Below, piece after piece: positions 8,340-16,339 of a stretch of 33,075 nucleotides of DNA. The stretch spans positions 1 through 33,075 of the forward strand of contig JBOFWC010000085.1 in the NCBI GenBank assembly GCA_051653405.1. The letters run 5' to 3'. Numbering within the stretch: the first letter of the stretch is position 1; each line of letters begins with the position of its first letter. The stretch is from Proteocatella sp051653405. Its GTDB lineage: Bacteria > Bacillota > Clostridia > Peptostreptococcales > Filifactoraceae. A program made the position numbers and the translations under genes. Below the pieces are notes generated by a model. It worked only from the letters and a program-made list of their open reading frames with translations. It ran no database searches and had not been told where the DNA came from.

Positions 8340-10736
8340 TCATTTGTATTCACGAATGAATTTTAATGCATCCTCGCTTAATAGTGGTTTACTATATAGA
8401 TACCCCTGCGCAAAATCACAGTTATATTTTACAAGATAGTCTCTTTGAGACTCATTTTCAACTCCCTCTGCTATCACATAATGCCCCATCTTATGAGCCA
8501 TGGAAATTATATCTCCAGTTATAGAATTTTCTTCAGGGACTGTAAGCAGTGTATCTATGAACGATTTATCTATTTTTAAACAATCTACATCAAGCTCTCT
8601 TTCTCTGGATAAAGAAGAATAGCCTGTCCCAAAATCATCTATTGCCACAAATATATTCATCTCTTTTAATCTATTTATCCTCTTATTTACTTCTTCTAAA
8701 TCATTTGAAAAAAACGATTCTGTAATCTCAAATTTTATATTGGATTTTAAAACTCCTATATTTGAAATAACTTCCTTAATTTCATCAAAGAAATCATCTC
8801 TAAGAAGTTGAATTCCAGAAACATTTATTGACATCTTTATATCCTTATCAATATCCTTATTTAATATATATAAAAATTCAAGTGCCTTGATCATTATTAT
8901 TTTTCCAAGTGGAACTATAAGCTTAGTATCTTCTGCTATAGGAATAAATTCAAGTGGTGATATAAACCCAAACGATTTACTTTTAAATCTTGCTAATGCT
9001 TCAAATCCATATATCTGATTTGTTTTTAAATTTATTATAGGCTGATACATCAAGATTAATGAATCCTCTCCTATACCTCTAGATACTAACGCTAACTCAT
9101 TTTTAATCGCTTCTTTTCTTACGATCTCTTTTTCCATAGAACTATTAAAGTAACAGAAATTATCTTCCTTATTACAAAAAGTGCCATCTACTGCTATTGA
9201 TGCTTTTTTTAGTAAATCTTCTGCACTTATAAAGTTGGATTCTAATTCAACTACCCCAACAGAAACTCTTATATTATTTCTCTCTAAAATTTTACTTACA
9301 CTTTGATTTATTATTTTGCAAAGCTCAGAAACCTCTGCCTTATCTTTATAGCCATCTAAATATAATAAAAATCTATCTATAGCTATATGAAAAACTTTTA
9401 TTATGTCTGAACTTAGTTTTTGAAGTTCTGTTCCTAAAAGTTTTATGATATTTTCTGCATAAAAATATCCATATGTTATATTTAGAAGATTAAACTTTTC
9501 TACATTAACTAAAATTACAGCTCTTTTTTTGTCATAAATATTATTTGACTCTGATCTCAAAATCTTTTCAAAACAAACTCTATTTTGAATCCCAGTTAAA
9601 ACATTGTGTTCCGTCATATATTTTAGTTTAAGTTCTTTTTCTTTATTTTTAGTTATATCCTCAATTAGACAAAGATGATTTCTTCCTTCTAAATTTTCCA
9701 AATCAAGAGGTGATATAATCATATGGACCCACACATATGTTCCATCCGGTCTAAGATATCTTTTTTCCATATCATAGCCATCAATCTCTTTATTTTGAAA
9801 TTTTTCAAATAGCTCTATATCTTTTTCAAGGTCCAAAGGATGAGTTATATCATCCCAATTTATACTCATAAGTTCAGACTCACTTCTTTTAAGTATTTTT
9901 TGAAATGTTGGATTAACTGTACTTCTCGCTTCTATTAAATCTGCTACATTTTTTTTCGAGTTTCCTATTGCAATCCCAATTGTCGCCTGTTCAAATATAG
10001 ATCTAAATAGAGTTTCACTTTCTTTTAACTTTTCATCAGATTCTATAAGCTTCTGTTTCTCTTTTTCTAATTCTTCATTTTTACATATAAAAAAATATAT
10101 AGCGATTACTAAAAACAATAAGGCTAAACTTATTACTACTGCATATACGGTTTGGATAATAGCATATCTATACCATAATTTCACATCATAATCTATTCCA
10201 AAAGTTGCAACCACCTTATCCTTATCATCTCTTATTGGAACAAGCACACTCTTCCAAACACCCCATCTATCTTCAGTAGATTTGGTTATAAACGTATTAC
10301 CTTCTTCAAAAACCCTAAAATCATCCTCAGTTGCCTCAAAATAAATATCTCCCGGAGGCGAATAGTCTTTAGTGCCATATTCTTCAGAATCAGCAAGAAT
10401 CAATATTTTATTATCTTTGTTTAATAGCACATATGTGAATGTGACATCAGAATCTATATTTTTTATAAATTTAAGTGCATTTTTAAGTTCTTTATAAAAT
10501 TTATCTTTTGAAATATTTTCCAAATCATCTAAATTTAAATTTGATATTATTGTATTTGAAATTCCTGCTTCAGCAGTTTCTGCTATTTGTTTAGCTTCAT
10601 TTTCAGTTTCTAAAATAGCTTCATTCCATGAATAAACAATAAACATTAAAGCCAATAATATAAAGCCTAACATTAGTAACAAAAATCTTTTATTTTTAAT
10701 TAGAATACGAATACTATATTCACTGTTTTTTTTCAT
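8340..10736 (-). CDS. Membrane-bound PAS-GGDEF(degenerate)-EAL protein, probable c-di-GMP phosphodiesterase
   Basis: 798 residues. Transmembrane helix about 18-36, an extracytoplasmic Cache-like sensor (about 40-188; DYSPPGDIY), a second helix about 190-218, short coiled coil, PAS domain (about 240-365), a GGDEF-fold domain (about 370-530) and an EAL domain (about 545-798). The GGDEF active-site loop reads AIDRF (452-456), so cyclase activity is unlikely. The EAL domain keeps E579-A-L, NVSGIQL, EITES, D700-D701-FGTGYSSL, KIDKSF, AEGVE and QGYLYSKP, the residues known to bind metals and c-di-GMP, so it should hydrolyse c-di-GMP to pGpG. The ATG at 10736 has AGAGGGGA upstream and starts directly before the first helix; a longer frame to 10772 lacks such a site. 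Single gene. Confidence 0.9.
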   Translation of the reverse strand: MKKNSEYSIRILIKNKRFLLLMLGFILLALMFIVYSWNEAILETENEAKQIAETAEAGISNTIISNLNLDDLENISKDKFYKELKNALKFIKNIDSDVTFTYVLLNKDNKILILADSEEYGTKDYSPPGDIYFEATEDDFRVFEEGNTFITKSTEDRWGVWKSVLVPIRDDKDKVVATFGIDYDVKLWYRYAIIQTVYAVVISLALLFLVIAIYFFICKNEELEKEKQKLIESDEKLKESETLFRSIFEQATIGIAIGNSKKNVADLIEARSTVNPTFQKILKRSESELMSINWDDITHPLDLEKDIELFEKFQNKEIDGYDMEKRYLRPDGTYVWVHMIISPLDLENLEGRNHLCLIEDITKNKEKELKLKYMTEHNVLTGIQNRVCFEKILRSESNNIYDKKRAVILVNVEKFNLLNITYGYFYAENIIKLLGTELQKLSSDIIKVFHIAIDRFLLYLDGYKDKAEVSELCKIINQSVSKILERNNIRVSVGVVELESNFISAEDLLKKASIAVDGTFCNKEDNFCYFNSSMEKEIVRKEAIKNELALVSRGIGEDSLILMYQPIINLKTNQIYGFEALARFKSKSFGFISPLEFIPIAEDTKLIVPLGKIIMIKALEFLYILNKDIDKDIKMSINVSGIQLLRDDFFDEIKEVISNIGVLKSNIKFEITESFFSNDLEEVNKRINRLKEMNIFVAIDDFGTGYSSLSRERELDVDCLKIDKSFIDTLLTVPEENSITGDIISMAHKMGHYVIAEGVENESQRDYLVKYNCDFAQGYLYSKPLLSEDALKFIREYK

Positions 10737-10810
10737 AAATTCCCCTCTTTTTATAATGCCTATAAATATCAAAGTTTTATATAATTATTCCCCAAAATAT
10801 AATCATTTAT

Positions 10811-10852
10811 TCAAAAAAAATAAAAATAGCTGATATTATGCTATTTTTATTT
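10811..10852 (-). terminator. Terminator of the ynj-type operon, overlapping the ATPase stop codon
   Basis: On the minus strand a 13-bp A/T-rich stem (10840-10852 with 10818-10830, 9-nt loop) is followed by a run of eight Ts (plus As 10813-10820). The TAA stop of the ATPase gene (10847-10849) lies within the first arm. Confidence 0.7.
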
Positions 10853-11860
10853 TGCAAAAAGTATACCTTTTTTGATATTAAATTTTAAATATACTATTTC
10901 TCCATGTCTATACAACTTATCTACTTTAAGTTTTATCTTTTTATCTTCATTTAAGCTTTCAACCAGAATTTCGTATTCGTCCCCTTTGTAAAATATCTCT
11001 TTTACTCTAAAAGCTGCGTTATTTTCTTCTTGTGATAGACAAATATCTTTTGCTCTAAACATAGCACTATAGATTCCATCAGGCAAATTATATTCAAAAG
11101 ATAACATTTCACTTTTAAACATTTTCTCTTTTACAAAACCTTCTAGGTATATATTATCTCCAAAAAAATCAGCCACATCTCTATTCTTCGGAAAGCTATA
11201 AATTTGTTCTGGTATATCATATTGAAGAATTTTCCCATTTTTCATTAGTGCTATTTTATCCGACAAACTCAAAGCTTCTGCTTTATCATGAGTGACAAGA
11301 ATAGTAGTTATTCTATATTCTCTTTGCAACACTAAAAGAAGCTCCCTCATATCTTGCCTTAAATTTTCATCTAAACTTGAAAACGGTTCATCTAGAAGTA
11401 ATATACTCGGACTAGATGCTAATGCCCTTGCAATTGCAACTCTTTGCATTTGACCTCCAGATAACTCCTTTATTTTTCTATTTTCAAAACCTGAAAGATG
11501 GACTTTATTTAAAAATTCCTCCGCAATTGATAAATATTCAGTTTTAGGAACCCCTTTCATTTTTAAAGCGAAGTATATATTTTCTAAAACCGTCATATGT
11601 GGAAAAAGCCTTAAATCTTGAAAAACTATAACTGTTCCTCTTTTATGCGGTTTAATGTTTTTCGCATCACTTTCTCCTAAAAATATATTTCCTTTAACTG
11701 GATTTATTAATCCTGCTACTGTTTTTAGTAAAGTGCTCTTTCCGCATCCTGAAGCTCCTAAAAGAGATATTAGCTCCCCTTCTTCTACAACTAAATTTAT
11801 ATCTTCTAATATAATGTTATTAGAAAGTTTTACTGATATATTTTCTAAAGCTAATTTCAA
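10847..11860 (-). CDS. ABC transporter ATP-binding protein (YnjD-like)
   Basis: 337-residue nucleotide-binding subunit of an importer. Walker A GASGCGKST (about 36-44), Q-loop in VIVFQDLRLFP, signature LSGGQMQR, Walker B ILLLDEP with following SSLDENLRQD, and switch histidine in VTHDKAEAL. The last 100 residues form a TOBE-like regulatory extension, as in importer ATPases of the spermidine/thiamine/iron class. It begins with TTG at 11860, 8 bases after an AGGAGG; no ATG fits this site. It closes an operon with two permeases and a binding lipoprotein, so ATP hydrolysis here should power that import. The family resemblance to YnjD comes from the whole operon rather than from this subunit alone. 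Confidence 0.9.
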   Translation of the reverse strand: MKLALENISVKLSNNIILEDINLVVEEGELISLLGASGCGKSTLLKTVAGLINPVKGNIFLGESDAKNIKPHKRGTVIVFQDLRLFPHMTVLENIYFALKMKGVPKTEYLSIAEEFLNKVHLSGFENRKIKELSGGQMQRVAIARALASSPSILLLDEPFSSLDENLRQDMRELLLVLQREYRITTILVTHDKAEALSLSDKIALMKNGKILQYDIPEQIYSFPKNRDVADFFGDNIYLEGFVKEKMFKSEMLSFEYNLPDGIYSAMFRAKDICLSQEENNAAFRVKEIFYKGDEYEILVESLNEDKKIKLKVDKLYRHGEIVYLKFNIKKGILFAK

Positions 11861-11878
11861 AAAATTTCCTCCTAAAAT

Positions 11879-12688
11879 CTAAACCTCAAACTTCTTTATG
11901 AATTTTTTCAAAATAAATTCCATTATAACAAATGCCATTAGTATTGATAGAATAAATAAAAGTGAATAAGCGGAAGCCATGCTTCTATCGCCCCCTTGTA
12001 TAAAAGGTACCATAATCACTGAAAGCGTTTCAACATTTCCTCCACCTATCAATAATGTTAAAAAATACTGGCTAAAGGAGATTATATATGCGATGCTCAT
12101 TGAAGAAAGGATTCCAGGAATCATAAGAGGTAATGTAACATATAAAAAAGCTTTATATGGTTCAACCCCCAATACATGTGCTTGAACTTCAAGTTTATCG
12201 CCTATTAAAGATGTTATATCTATCATTATATTTATAGTATATGGCACAGCATATATTAGGTGGACTAGTATTACTCCTAAATAGCAATTTGCCCATCCCA
12301 GCTTTATAAAAACTACATGTATTCCCATTGCAAACGCTGTTGCAGGTACTATTATTGGTAGAATAGATAAAAAAGAAATTATTTTTTTCAACTTAAAGTC
12401 ATAAAACACAAGGGCTCTAGCTGTCATAAGCCCTATTGCAGAAGCTATAATAGATACAAAAAATGATAATATAAAACTATCTAATAATACTTTCTTTATG
12501 TTAGTACTACTTGAAAAAATATAGCTGACAGTTCTTAATGAAAAACCACTGGGAAAAATATCTGGCCATGCCCATCTTCCAAAAAGCGACCATAAAGGAA
12601 GCGTCATTATAGGTATTATTATAAACGCAAAGGAAATATATAAAAATATTTTTGTAACTAAATTTCTATTACTCATAATGTTTTCCAT
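11879..12688 (-). CDS. ABC transporter permease, second membrane subunit
   Basis: 269-residue inner-membrane permease with about six hydrophobic helices, starting near residue 12. The EAA-type coupling loop, which docks onto the ATPase, is visible as HVLGVEPYKAFLYVTLPLMIPG in the second half. It overlaps the end of the preceding permease gene by 20 bases, typical of translational coupling. A start at the internal ATG 12 bases later (12676) is also possible; neither has a strong Shine-Dalgarno sequence. In E. coli the YnjC permease is a single fused protein, whereas here the two halves are separate genes. Confidence 0.88.
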   Translation of the reverse strand: MENIMSNRNLVTKIFLYISFAFIIIPIMTLPLWSLFGRWAWPDIFPSGFSLRTVSYIFSSSTNIKKVLLDSFILSFFVSIIASAIGLMTARALVFYDFKLKKIISFLSILPIIVPATAFAMGIHVVFIKLGWANCYLGVILVHLIYAVPYTINIMIDITSLIGDKLEVQAHVLGVEPYKAFLYVTLPLMIPGILSSMSIAYIISFSQYFLTLLIGGGNVETLSVIMVPFIQGGDRSMASAYSLLFILSILMAFVIMEFILKKFIKKFEV

Positions 12689-13538
12689 CTATTCTTTCTA
12701 TCTTTTTCGATACAAAATAATACAGTCCTGAAATAACAAGAGTCATTACAAGCATAATTCCATTAAGCGCCATAGAATATGCTCTGTGTCTAAGATCAGG
12801 ATGCATATATTCAATATACGCTTGAACAGGAAGCGCCTTAGGAAGTGTAGCTCCTAATAAAAATGGCAACTCGTAGGCTCCAAAAGAATACGCAAAAATA
12901 ATTAAAAATGCTTTATTGATAACCGGTAGCGACAGCGGCAGTGTTACATAAAAAAAAGTTTTAGATTTTCCTGCCCCAAGATTTTCAGCCGCTTCTCCCA
13001 AAGTATCACTTATATTTGACATAAAGGCTATAACAAAATAAGCTACAAATGGAATTTCTTTCCACAAGTAGCCTAAAATTATCCCTATGCTATTTTCTGA
13101 AAATAAAATCATAGGAAAATTTTCCATAGTGTCTATAACTCCAATATTGTAAAAAAATCTAGATATAAATCCACTTTGTGAAAAAAACAATATTATGAAA
13201 AAAGCCACTATAGTATGTGGCACAACTATAGGAAGCTTTATAAAATTCATAACTTTAGAGTTTAGTGTTTTACTATGTATAATTATCATACATAGTAAAA
13301 CACCTATCACAACTGCTATAACCGAAGAAATAAGTGCAATAAAGAAACTTAATTTAATCGATGTAAATAATGATTTATTAGAAAAAACATCTATATAGTA
13401 TTTTAGAGTTATATCATTCATTCCAAATGCCGGAATATATCCTAAACTTTGGATGAGAGCATTACCCACACCCAAAGCGAATATAATAACTAAAAATATA
13501 AAAGGCATTAGCAGAATATATGGATAAATCTTTTTCAT
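12669..13538 (-). CDS. ABC transporter permease, first membrane subunit
   Basis: 289-residue permease with six or so transmembrane helices; the first is at about 7-30. The EAA loop reads AAENLGAGKSKTFFYVTLPLSLP, as in the binding-protein-dependent importer family (BPD_transp_1). Its ATG overlaps the stop codon of the binding-protein gene (TAATG), so translation of the two is coupled. Together with the next permease it should form the heterodimeric channel of the importer. The substrate cannot be read from this subunit. Confidence 0.88.
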   Translation of the reverse strand: MKKIYPYILLMPFIFLVIIFALGVGNALIQSLGYIPAFGMNDITLKYYIDVFSNKSLFTSIKLSFFIALISSVIAVVIGVLLCMIIIHSKTLNSKVMNFIKLPIVVPHTIVAFFIILFFSQSGFISRFFYNIGVIDTMENFPMILFSENSIGIILGYLWKEIPFVAYFVIAFMSNISDTLGEAAENLGAGKSKTFFYVTLPLSLPVINKAFLIIFAYSFGAYELPFLLGATLPKALPVQAYIEYMHPDLRHRAYSMALNGIMLVMTLVISGLYYFVSKKIERIDGKHYE

Positions 13539-14770
13539 TACTTACCTACCACTTCTTCCTGCCATATTTCTTCTATTATAGGTATAAGTTTGGCTGGCAT
13601 TTCAGGAAGGCGCTTAGCTAAAAGTTCATCTTGAGCTACAGTTCCTTTACCTATATCTACTTTATCAAACATAGCTTTTTCTTCTTCCGAAAGCTTTGCA
13701 TAATCTACAACTGAAACCGTTTTTAAACTATCAAACTGACTTGCTTGAAGTTCTGCTGATATAATTTCATTTATTGCCACCATAGCTCCAGCTTTATTTG
13801 GTGCATTATTTGCAATAGCTATATAGTTTGTGTTTCCTATCATGCCATTTTCAAATAAGAATGTTTTAGCAGTCTCTGGATATTTGCCTTGTTCAATATT
13901 AACTGCTACTGAATATGGACTATAACTCATATTTAGATAAACTTCTCCGTCTGAAAACATATTTTCTAAAAGCGTTGATGATGCAGGGAAAGTTTTTCCT
14001 TGATTCCATAAGTAAGGATTTAACTCTCTTAAGTAATCCATTGCAGGTTTAATTGCTGCTCTTACAACTTCCTTGTCTGCTTCCATATCCATAAACTGTT
14101 CATATCCAACTATATCATATATTACATTTCTAACAAATGCACTTCCCGTAAAATCTGGAAGCGCTGGATAAGTTACTTTCCCCTGGTATTTTTTAGCATA
14201 TTCCATAAGTTCTTCTGTATTTTTAGGAGTTTCTTCAGACTTTGCACTATCATTTATAAGTAATAACTGAGCTTTTCCATATGGAGCTTCAAATCCCTCT
14301 ATAGGATATCCAAAATCATACTGGTTCTCTTTGTCTTCTGCATTTATATATTTTTCATAATTAGGAAGTTTGTCTGCAAACGATCCAAAAAGAAGACCAT
14401 TTTCCTTAGCTGAATAAAAGTTTTCTCCATTTATCCATATCATATCAATAGTGCCATCCTCACTTCCTGCTTGCTTTTCACCAGAAAGTTTTGCAAGAAT
14501 TTGATCAATATCCATAGGTACTCTTTGTAGAGTGATATTATATTTTTCCTTAAGTTTAGAAGCCACTACAGTATCAAGCCACTCGTTTCGCTTATCATCT
14601 CCACCCCAACCATAAAATGTCACGGTAGTATTTTCTGCCTGCTTCGAAATACTCTCAAAATCAGCTCCAGCATCAAAACCCTCTGTCGAAGATATCTCTT
14701 TTCCTGCACATCCCGTAAGTAAAGTTGCACATAATGCAAAAATCATTAGTTTTGCAACAAATTTTTTCAT
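13538..14770 (-). CDS. ABC transporter substrate-binding lipoprotein, YnjB-like
   Basis: 410 residues. The N-terminal lipoprotein signal peptide has lipobox LLTGC, with lipidation at Cys21, anchoring it on the outer face of the membrane. The body resembles the YnjB family of binding proteins: TVTFYGWGGDDKRNEWLD near the start, then DMIWINGENFYSAKENGLLFG, a very typical stretch. E. coli YnjB has no proven substrate; the family is distantly related to thiamine and iron binding proteins. ATG start with AGGAGG nine bases upstream. It is second in the operon after a nucleoside hydrolase-like gene, which hints at a nucleoside-like or heterocyclic substrate, but this is inference only. Confidence 0.88.
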   Translation of the reverse strand: MKKFVAKLMIFALCATLLTGCAGKEISSTEGFDAGADFESISKQAENTTVTFYGWGGDDKRNEWLDTVVASKLKEKYNITLQRVPMDIDQILAKLSGEKQAGSEDGTIDMIWINGENFYSAKENGLLFGSFADKLPNYEKYINAEDKENQYDFGYPIEGFEAPYGKAQLLLINDSAKSEETPKNTEELMEYAKKYQGKVTYPALPDFTGSAFVRNVIYDIVGYEQFMDMEADKEVVRAAIKPAMDYLRELNPYLWNQGKTFPASSTLLENMFSDGEVYLNMSYSPYSVAVNIEQGKYPETAKTFLFENGMIGNTNYIAIANNAPNKAGAMVAINEIISAELQASQFDSLKTVSVVDYAKLSEEEKAMFDKVDIGKGTVAQDELLAKRLPEMPAKLIPIIEEIWQEEVVGK

Positions 14771-14784
14771 TTTTTTAAATCCTC

Positions 14785-15636
14785 CTATAAATTTATATTA
14801 AAGTATGTTTCATAAACTGCATCTTCAAAAATCTTTGTATCTACTATCTGTGGCAGGTTAATCTTTATATTGTCTCCGTTTCCAAAAAGCCTTCCTTCTT
14901 TCAATGACTCTACATCAGGATTTATAGTTACATAGTTATCTTTAAATAATTCTTTATCTAGAAGATAAGCTGCGGAAACTACATCCCAGTTATAAAATCC
15001 TTCTAAATTATAAAGCTTCATATAATCATACCAATAGTTAGTTTTCATGTAGATGTATTCTGCAATCTTAAGATTTGAACTTTTAAGTCTTCTCTCATGT
15101 TCCTTATGTGAAAAAAAAGCTTTTAAGCAATTATTGCCTGTTGCTATTGAGATATTTTTTGCCTCTTTAAGTACAAAATATGAAGCCTCTGGATCGCAAG
15201 AAAAATTTAACTCTCTCATAAGTTTTCCATTTATGATAAGATCTTCCGTTATACCTCCCATAAGACAAATTTCTTTCACTTTCTTAAAAAAATTATTATC
15301 TTTTAAATATGCTCCATAAATATTCGTAAGCGAACCCGTAGCTAAAATAACAAGTTCCCCTTCAAACTCATCCGCTTTCCTTAATAAAAAATCTACGGCT
15401 TCACTCTCATAAAACCCAGCTTTTTCACAGCCTTTAAAAATTGGAATATCCTTTTTTAAATCCGCAAGCATAGCTATAGTATTATTGTAAACAGTCTCTA
15501 TATCGCTATTTCCATATGTAGCTGTGATTCCTTCTATATCTGTATCCTTTCCTAATAAATATAAAAGTGCTAAGCCATCATCTATATCACAATTTTTAAC
15601 CCCAAATGTATTGTCGCAGTCAAATATAAGTTTCAT
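14785..15636 (-). CDS. Nucleoside hydrolase-like protein (IUNH superfamily, divergent active site)
   Basis: 283 residues. Nucleoside hydrolases cut N-glycosidic bonds to give base plus ribose, using a calcium held by an N-terminal Asp cluster. Here D6, D8, D19 and D20 can fill that role, but the segment between D8 and D19-D20 is about seven residues longer than the usual DxDPGxDDA motif. Family marks also include ATGSLTNI, and the strand ICLMGG. Towards the end, WDVVSAAYLLD occupies the place where typical enzymes have HDPLA, so the usual catalytic His is missing. ATG at 15636 has GGAGAAG upstream; the longer frame to 15690 would start inside a leader hairpin. First gene of the transporter operon, suggesting it acts on the imported compound. 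Substrate unknown. Confidence 0.8.
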   Translation of the reverse strand: MKLIFDCDNTFGVKNCDIDDGLALLYLLGKDTDIEGITATYGNSDIETVYNNTIAMLADLKKDIPIFKGCEKAGFYESEAVDFLLRKADEFEGELVILATGSLTNIYGAYLKDNNFFKKVKEICLMGGITEDLIINGKLMRELNFSCDPEASYFVLKEAKNISIATGNNCLKAFFSHKEHERRLKSSNLKIAEYIYMKTNYWYDYMKLYNLEGFYNWDVVSAAYLLDKELFKDNYVTINPDVESLKEGRLFGNGDNIKINLPQIVDTKIFEDAVYETYFNINL

Positions 15637-15673
15637 ATCTTCTCCTATTTTGAATTTATCGCTTATAAACAAT

Positions 15674-15697
15674 AAACCTCTTGATTCCAAGAGGTTT
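15674..15697 (-). other. Leader hairpin of the nucleoside hydrolase/ynj operon
   Basis: Perfect 10-bp stem AAACCTCTTG / CAAGAGGTTT with 4-nt loop, in the roughly 75-nt leader between the predicted start of transcription and the start codon. On the minus strand it is followed by ATTGTTTAT, a weak T tract, so it could be a leaky terminator or an mRNA-stabilising hairpin. No known riboswitch core was recognised around it. Confidence 0.6.
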
Positions 15698-15720
15698 GTT
15701 TAAGTTATTTATGCTGATTA

Positions 15721-15749
15721 ATTATATCATAATCAAATATTTTTTACAA
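15721..15749 (-). promoter_or_regulatory. Promoter of the nucleoside hydrolase/ynj operon
   Basis: On the minus strand TTGTAA (15744-15749), 17-bp spacer, extended -10 TGATATAAT (hexamer 15721-15726). The -10 is a perfect consensus with TGn extension. The start point would be near 15714, giving a leader of about 78 nt. Confidence 0.75.
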
Positions 15750-15775
15750 TAATCCCATTTTTTTATAATTTTCAA

Positions 15776-15804
15776 TTGACTTTAATTTACCACTATGGTA
15801 ATAT
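15776..15804 (+). promoter_or_regulatory. Promoter P1 of the DUF2325 gene
   Basis: TTGACT (15776-15781), 17-bp spacer, TAATAT (15799-15804), preceded by TGG. It lies back-to-back with the promoter of the minus-strand transporter operon. Transcription should begin near 15811, giving a leader of about 130 nt that holds two dyads and a terminator hairpin. Confidence 0.7.
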
Positions 15805-15813
15805 ATCAATAGC

Positions 15814-15829
15814 GTTAGCCTTGACTAAC
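15814..15829. promoter_or_regulatory. Dyad GTTAG-N6-CTAAC, copy 1 (putative operator)
   Basis: GTTAGCCTTGACTAAC sits just after the predicted P1 start point, and its right half contains the TTGACT that could serve as a -35 for a second promoter. The same GTTAG-N6-CTAAC pattern occurs again at 15879-15894. The TTAG-N6-CTAA core recalls DtxR-family metalloregulator sites from memory, but the N6 is not the usual one, so the regulator is not identified. Confidence 0.5.
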
Positions 15830-15847
15830 TAATTCGAAATATATAAT
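15821..15847 (+). promoter_or_regulatory. Possible second promoter P2 of the DUF2325 gene
   Basis: TTGACT (15821-15826) and perfect TATAAT (15842-15847), but with a short 15-bp spacer. If used, transcription would begin around 15854, inside the terminator hairpin, so P2 transcripts would escape termination. Speculative. Confidence 0.3.
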
Positions 15848-15869
15848 GGGTTTTAACCCATTATTTTTT
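15843..15869 (+). terminator. Intrinsic terminator hairpin inside the DUF2325 leader (possible attenuator)
   Basis: TAATGGGTTTTAACCCATTA (15844-15863), extended by one A-T pair, is a perfect inverted repeat followed at once by a run of Ts (15864-15869). It lies between the promoter and the coding start at 15943, with no upstream gene on this strand, so it should end most P1 transcripts unless something prevents it. The palindrome could instead be a protein-binding site. Confidence 0.6.
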
Positions 15870-15876
15870 AATATAC

Positions 15877-15896
15877 TGGTTAGTATGTACTAACCA
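15877..15896. promoter_or_regulatory. Palindrome with GTTAG-N6-CTAAC, copy 2 (putative operator or RNA element)
   Basis: TGGTTAGTATGTACTAACCA is a perfect dyad with 9-bp arms and a 2-bp centre. Its inner 16 bp (15879-15894) repeat the pattern of the dyad at 15814-15829, 65 bp away. It lies 46 bases before the start codon and downstream of the leader terminator, where a bound protein could act as a roadblock. In RNA its GTTAGT could also pair with ACTAAC of copy 1. Confidence 0.55.
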
Positions 15897-15942
15897 AACC
15901 TTTTAACGTTACTCTTTTAACAAATTGGAGGTATAAAAGTTT

Positions 15943-16236
15943 ATGAAACTTGTAATAATCGGTGGCAATGAACGTATGGTTTGTCAATATGCAGATGTAT
16001 GTAAATGTCATGGTTGCAAAGCTAAAATTCTAGTTAAGGAAAATGGTCCTTTAAAGAAAAAAATTGGGGTTCCTGATATGTTAATACTTCTTACAAATAC
16101 GGTTTCTCACAAAATGGTTAATAGTGCTGTAAGTGAAGCAAAGAAAAATAATGTACCTGTAGTAAGGATAAATTCAAGCAGCTCCACTGCTCTTGATAAT
16201 TTTCTAGCAAATCATATGCAGGCTGATATTTCTTAA
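15943..16236 (+). CDS. DUF2325 domain protein
   Basis: 97-residue soluble protein of the DUF2325 family. It begins with a beta strand and nucleotide-fold-like turn (KLVIIGGNE), followed by C-N-C-x-G-C type cysteines in CKCHGCKAKIL (about 22-32), then LILLTNTVSHKMV and an S-rich stretch NSSSSTALDNFL near the end. The family has no proven function that I know; the Rossmann-like fold and close cysteines allow metal or redox roles. ATG start with TTGGAGG ten bases upstream. Not in an operon: it is bounded upstream by a divergent operon and downstream by a strong terminator. The complex leader suggests tight control by an environmental signal, possibly a metal; this is inference. Confidence 0.85.
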   Translation: MKLVIIGGNERMVCQYADVCKCHGCKAKILVKENGPLKKKIGVPDMLILLTNTVSHKMVNSAVSEAKKNNVPVVRINSSSSTALDNFLANHMQADIS

Positions 16237-16261
16237 AACAAATTAAGCTACATAGCAAACT

Positions 16262-16305
16262 AAAATATCCTATAGGTATTTCATATGAAACCTATAGGAT
16301 ATTTT
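16262..16305. terminator. Bidirectional terminator between DUF2325 and the hut operon
   Basis: Perfect 16-bp inverted repeat, AAAATATCCTATAGGT (16262-16277) and ACCTATAGGATATTTT (16290-16305), with a 12-nt loop. T-rich on the plus side and A-rich on the other, between the convergent ends of the DUF2325 gene and fchA. Confidence 0.88.
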
Positions 16306-16339
16306 TATATCATAACTTATTAAGAATTCTTAATCGAGT

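Noticed and set aside
15637..15690. N-terminal extension of the nucleoside hydrolase-like gene starting at 15690
   Set aside because: It would start within the leader hairpin, has no ribosome site, and the extra 18 residues do not fit the family; the ATG at 15636 has GGAGAAG.
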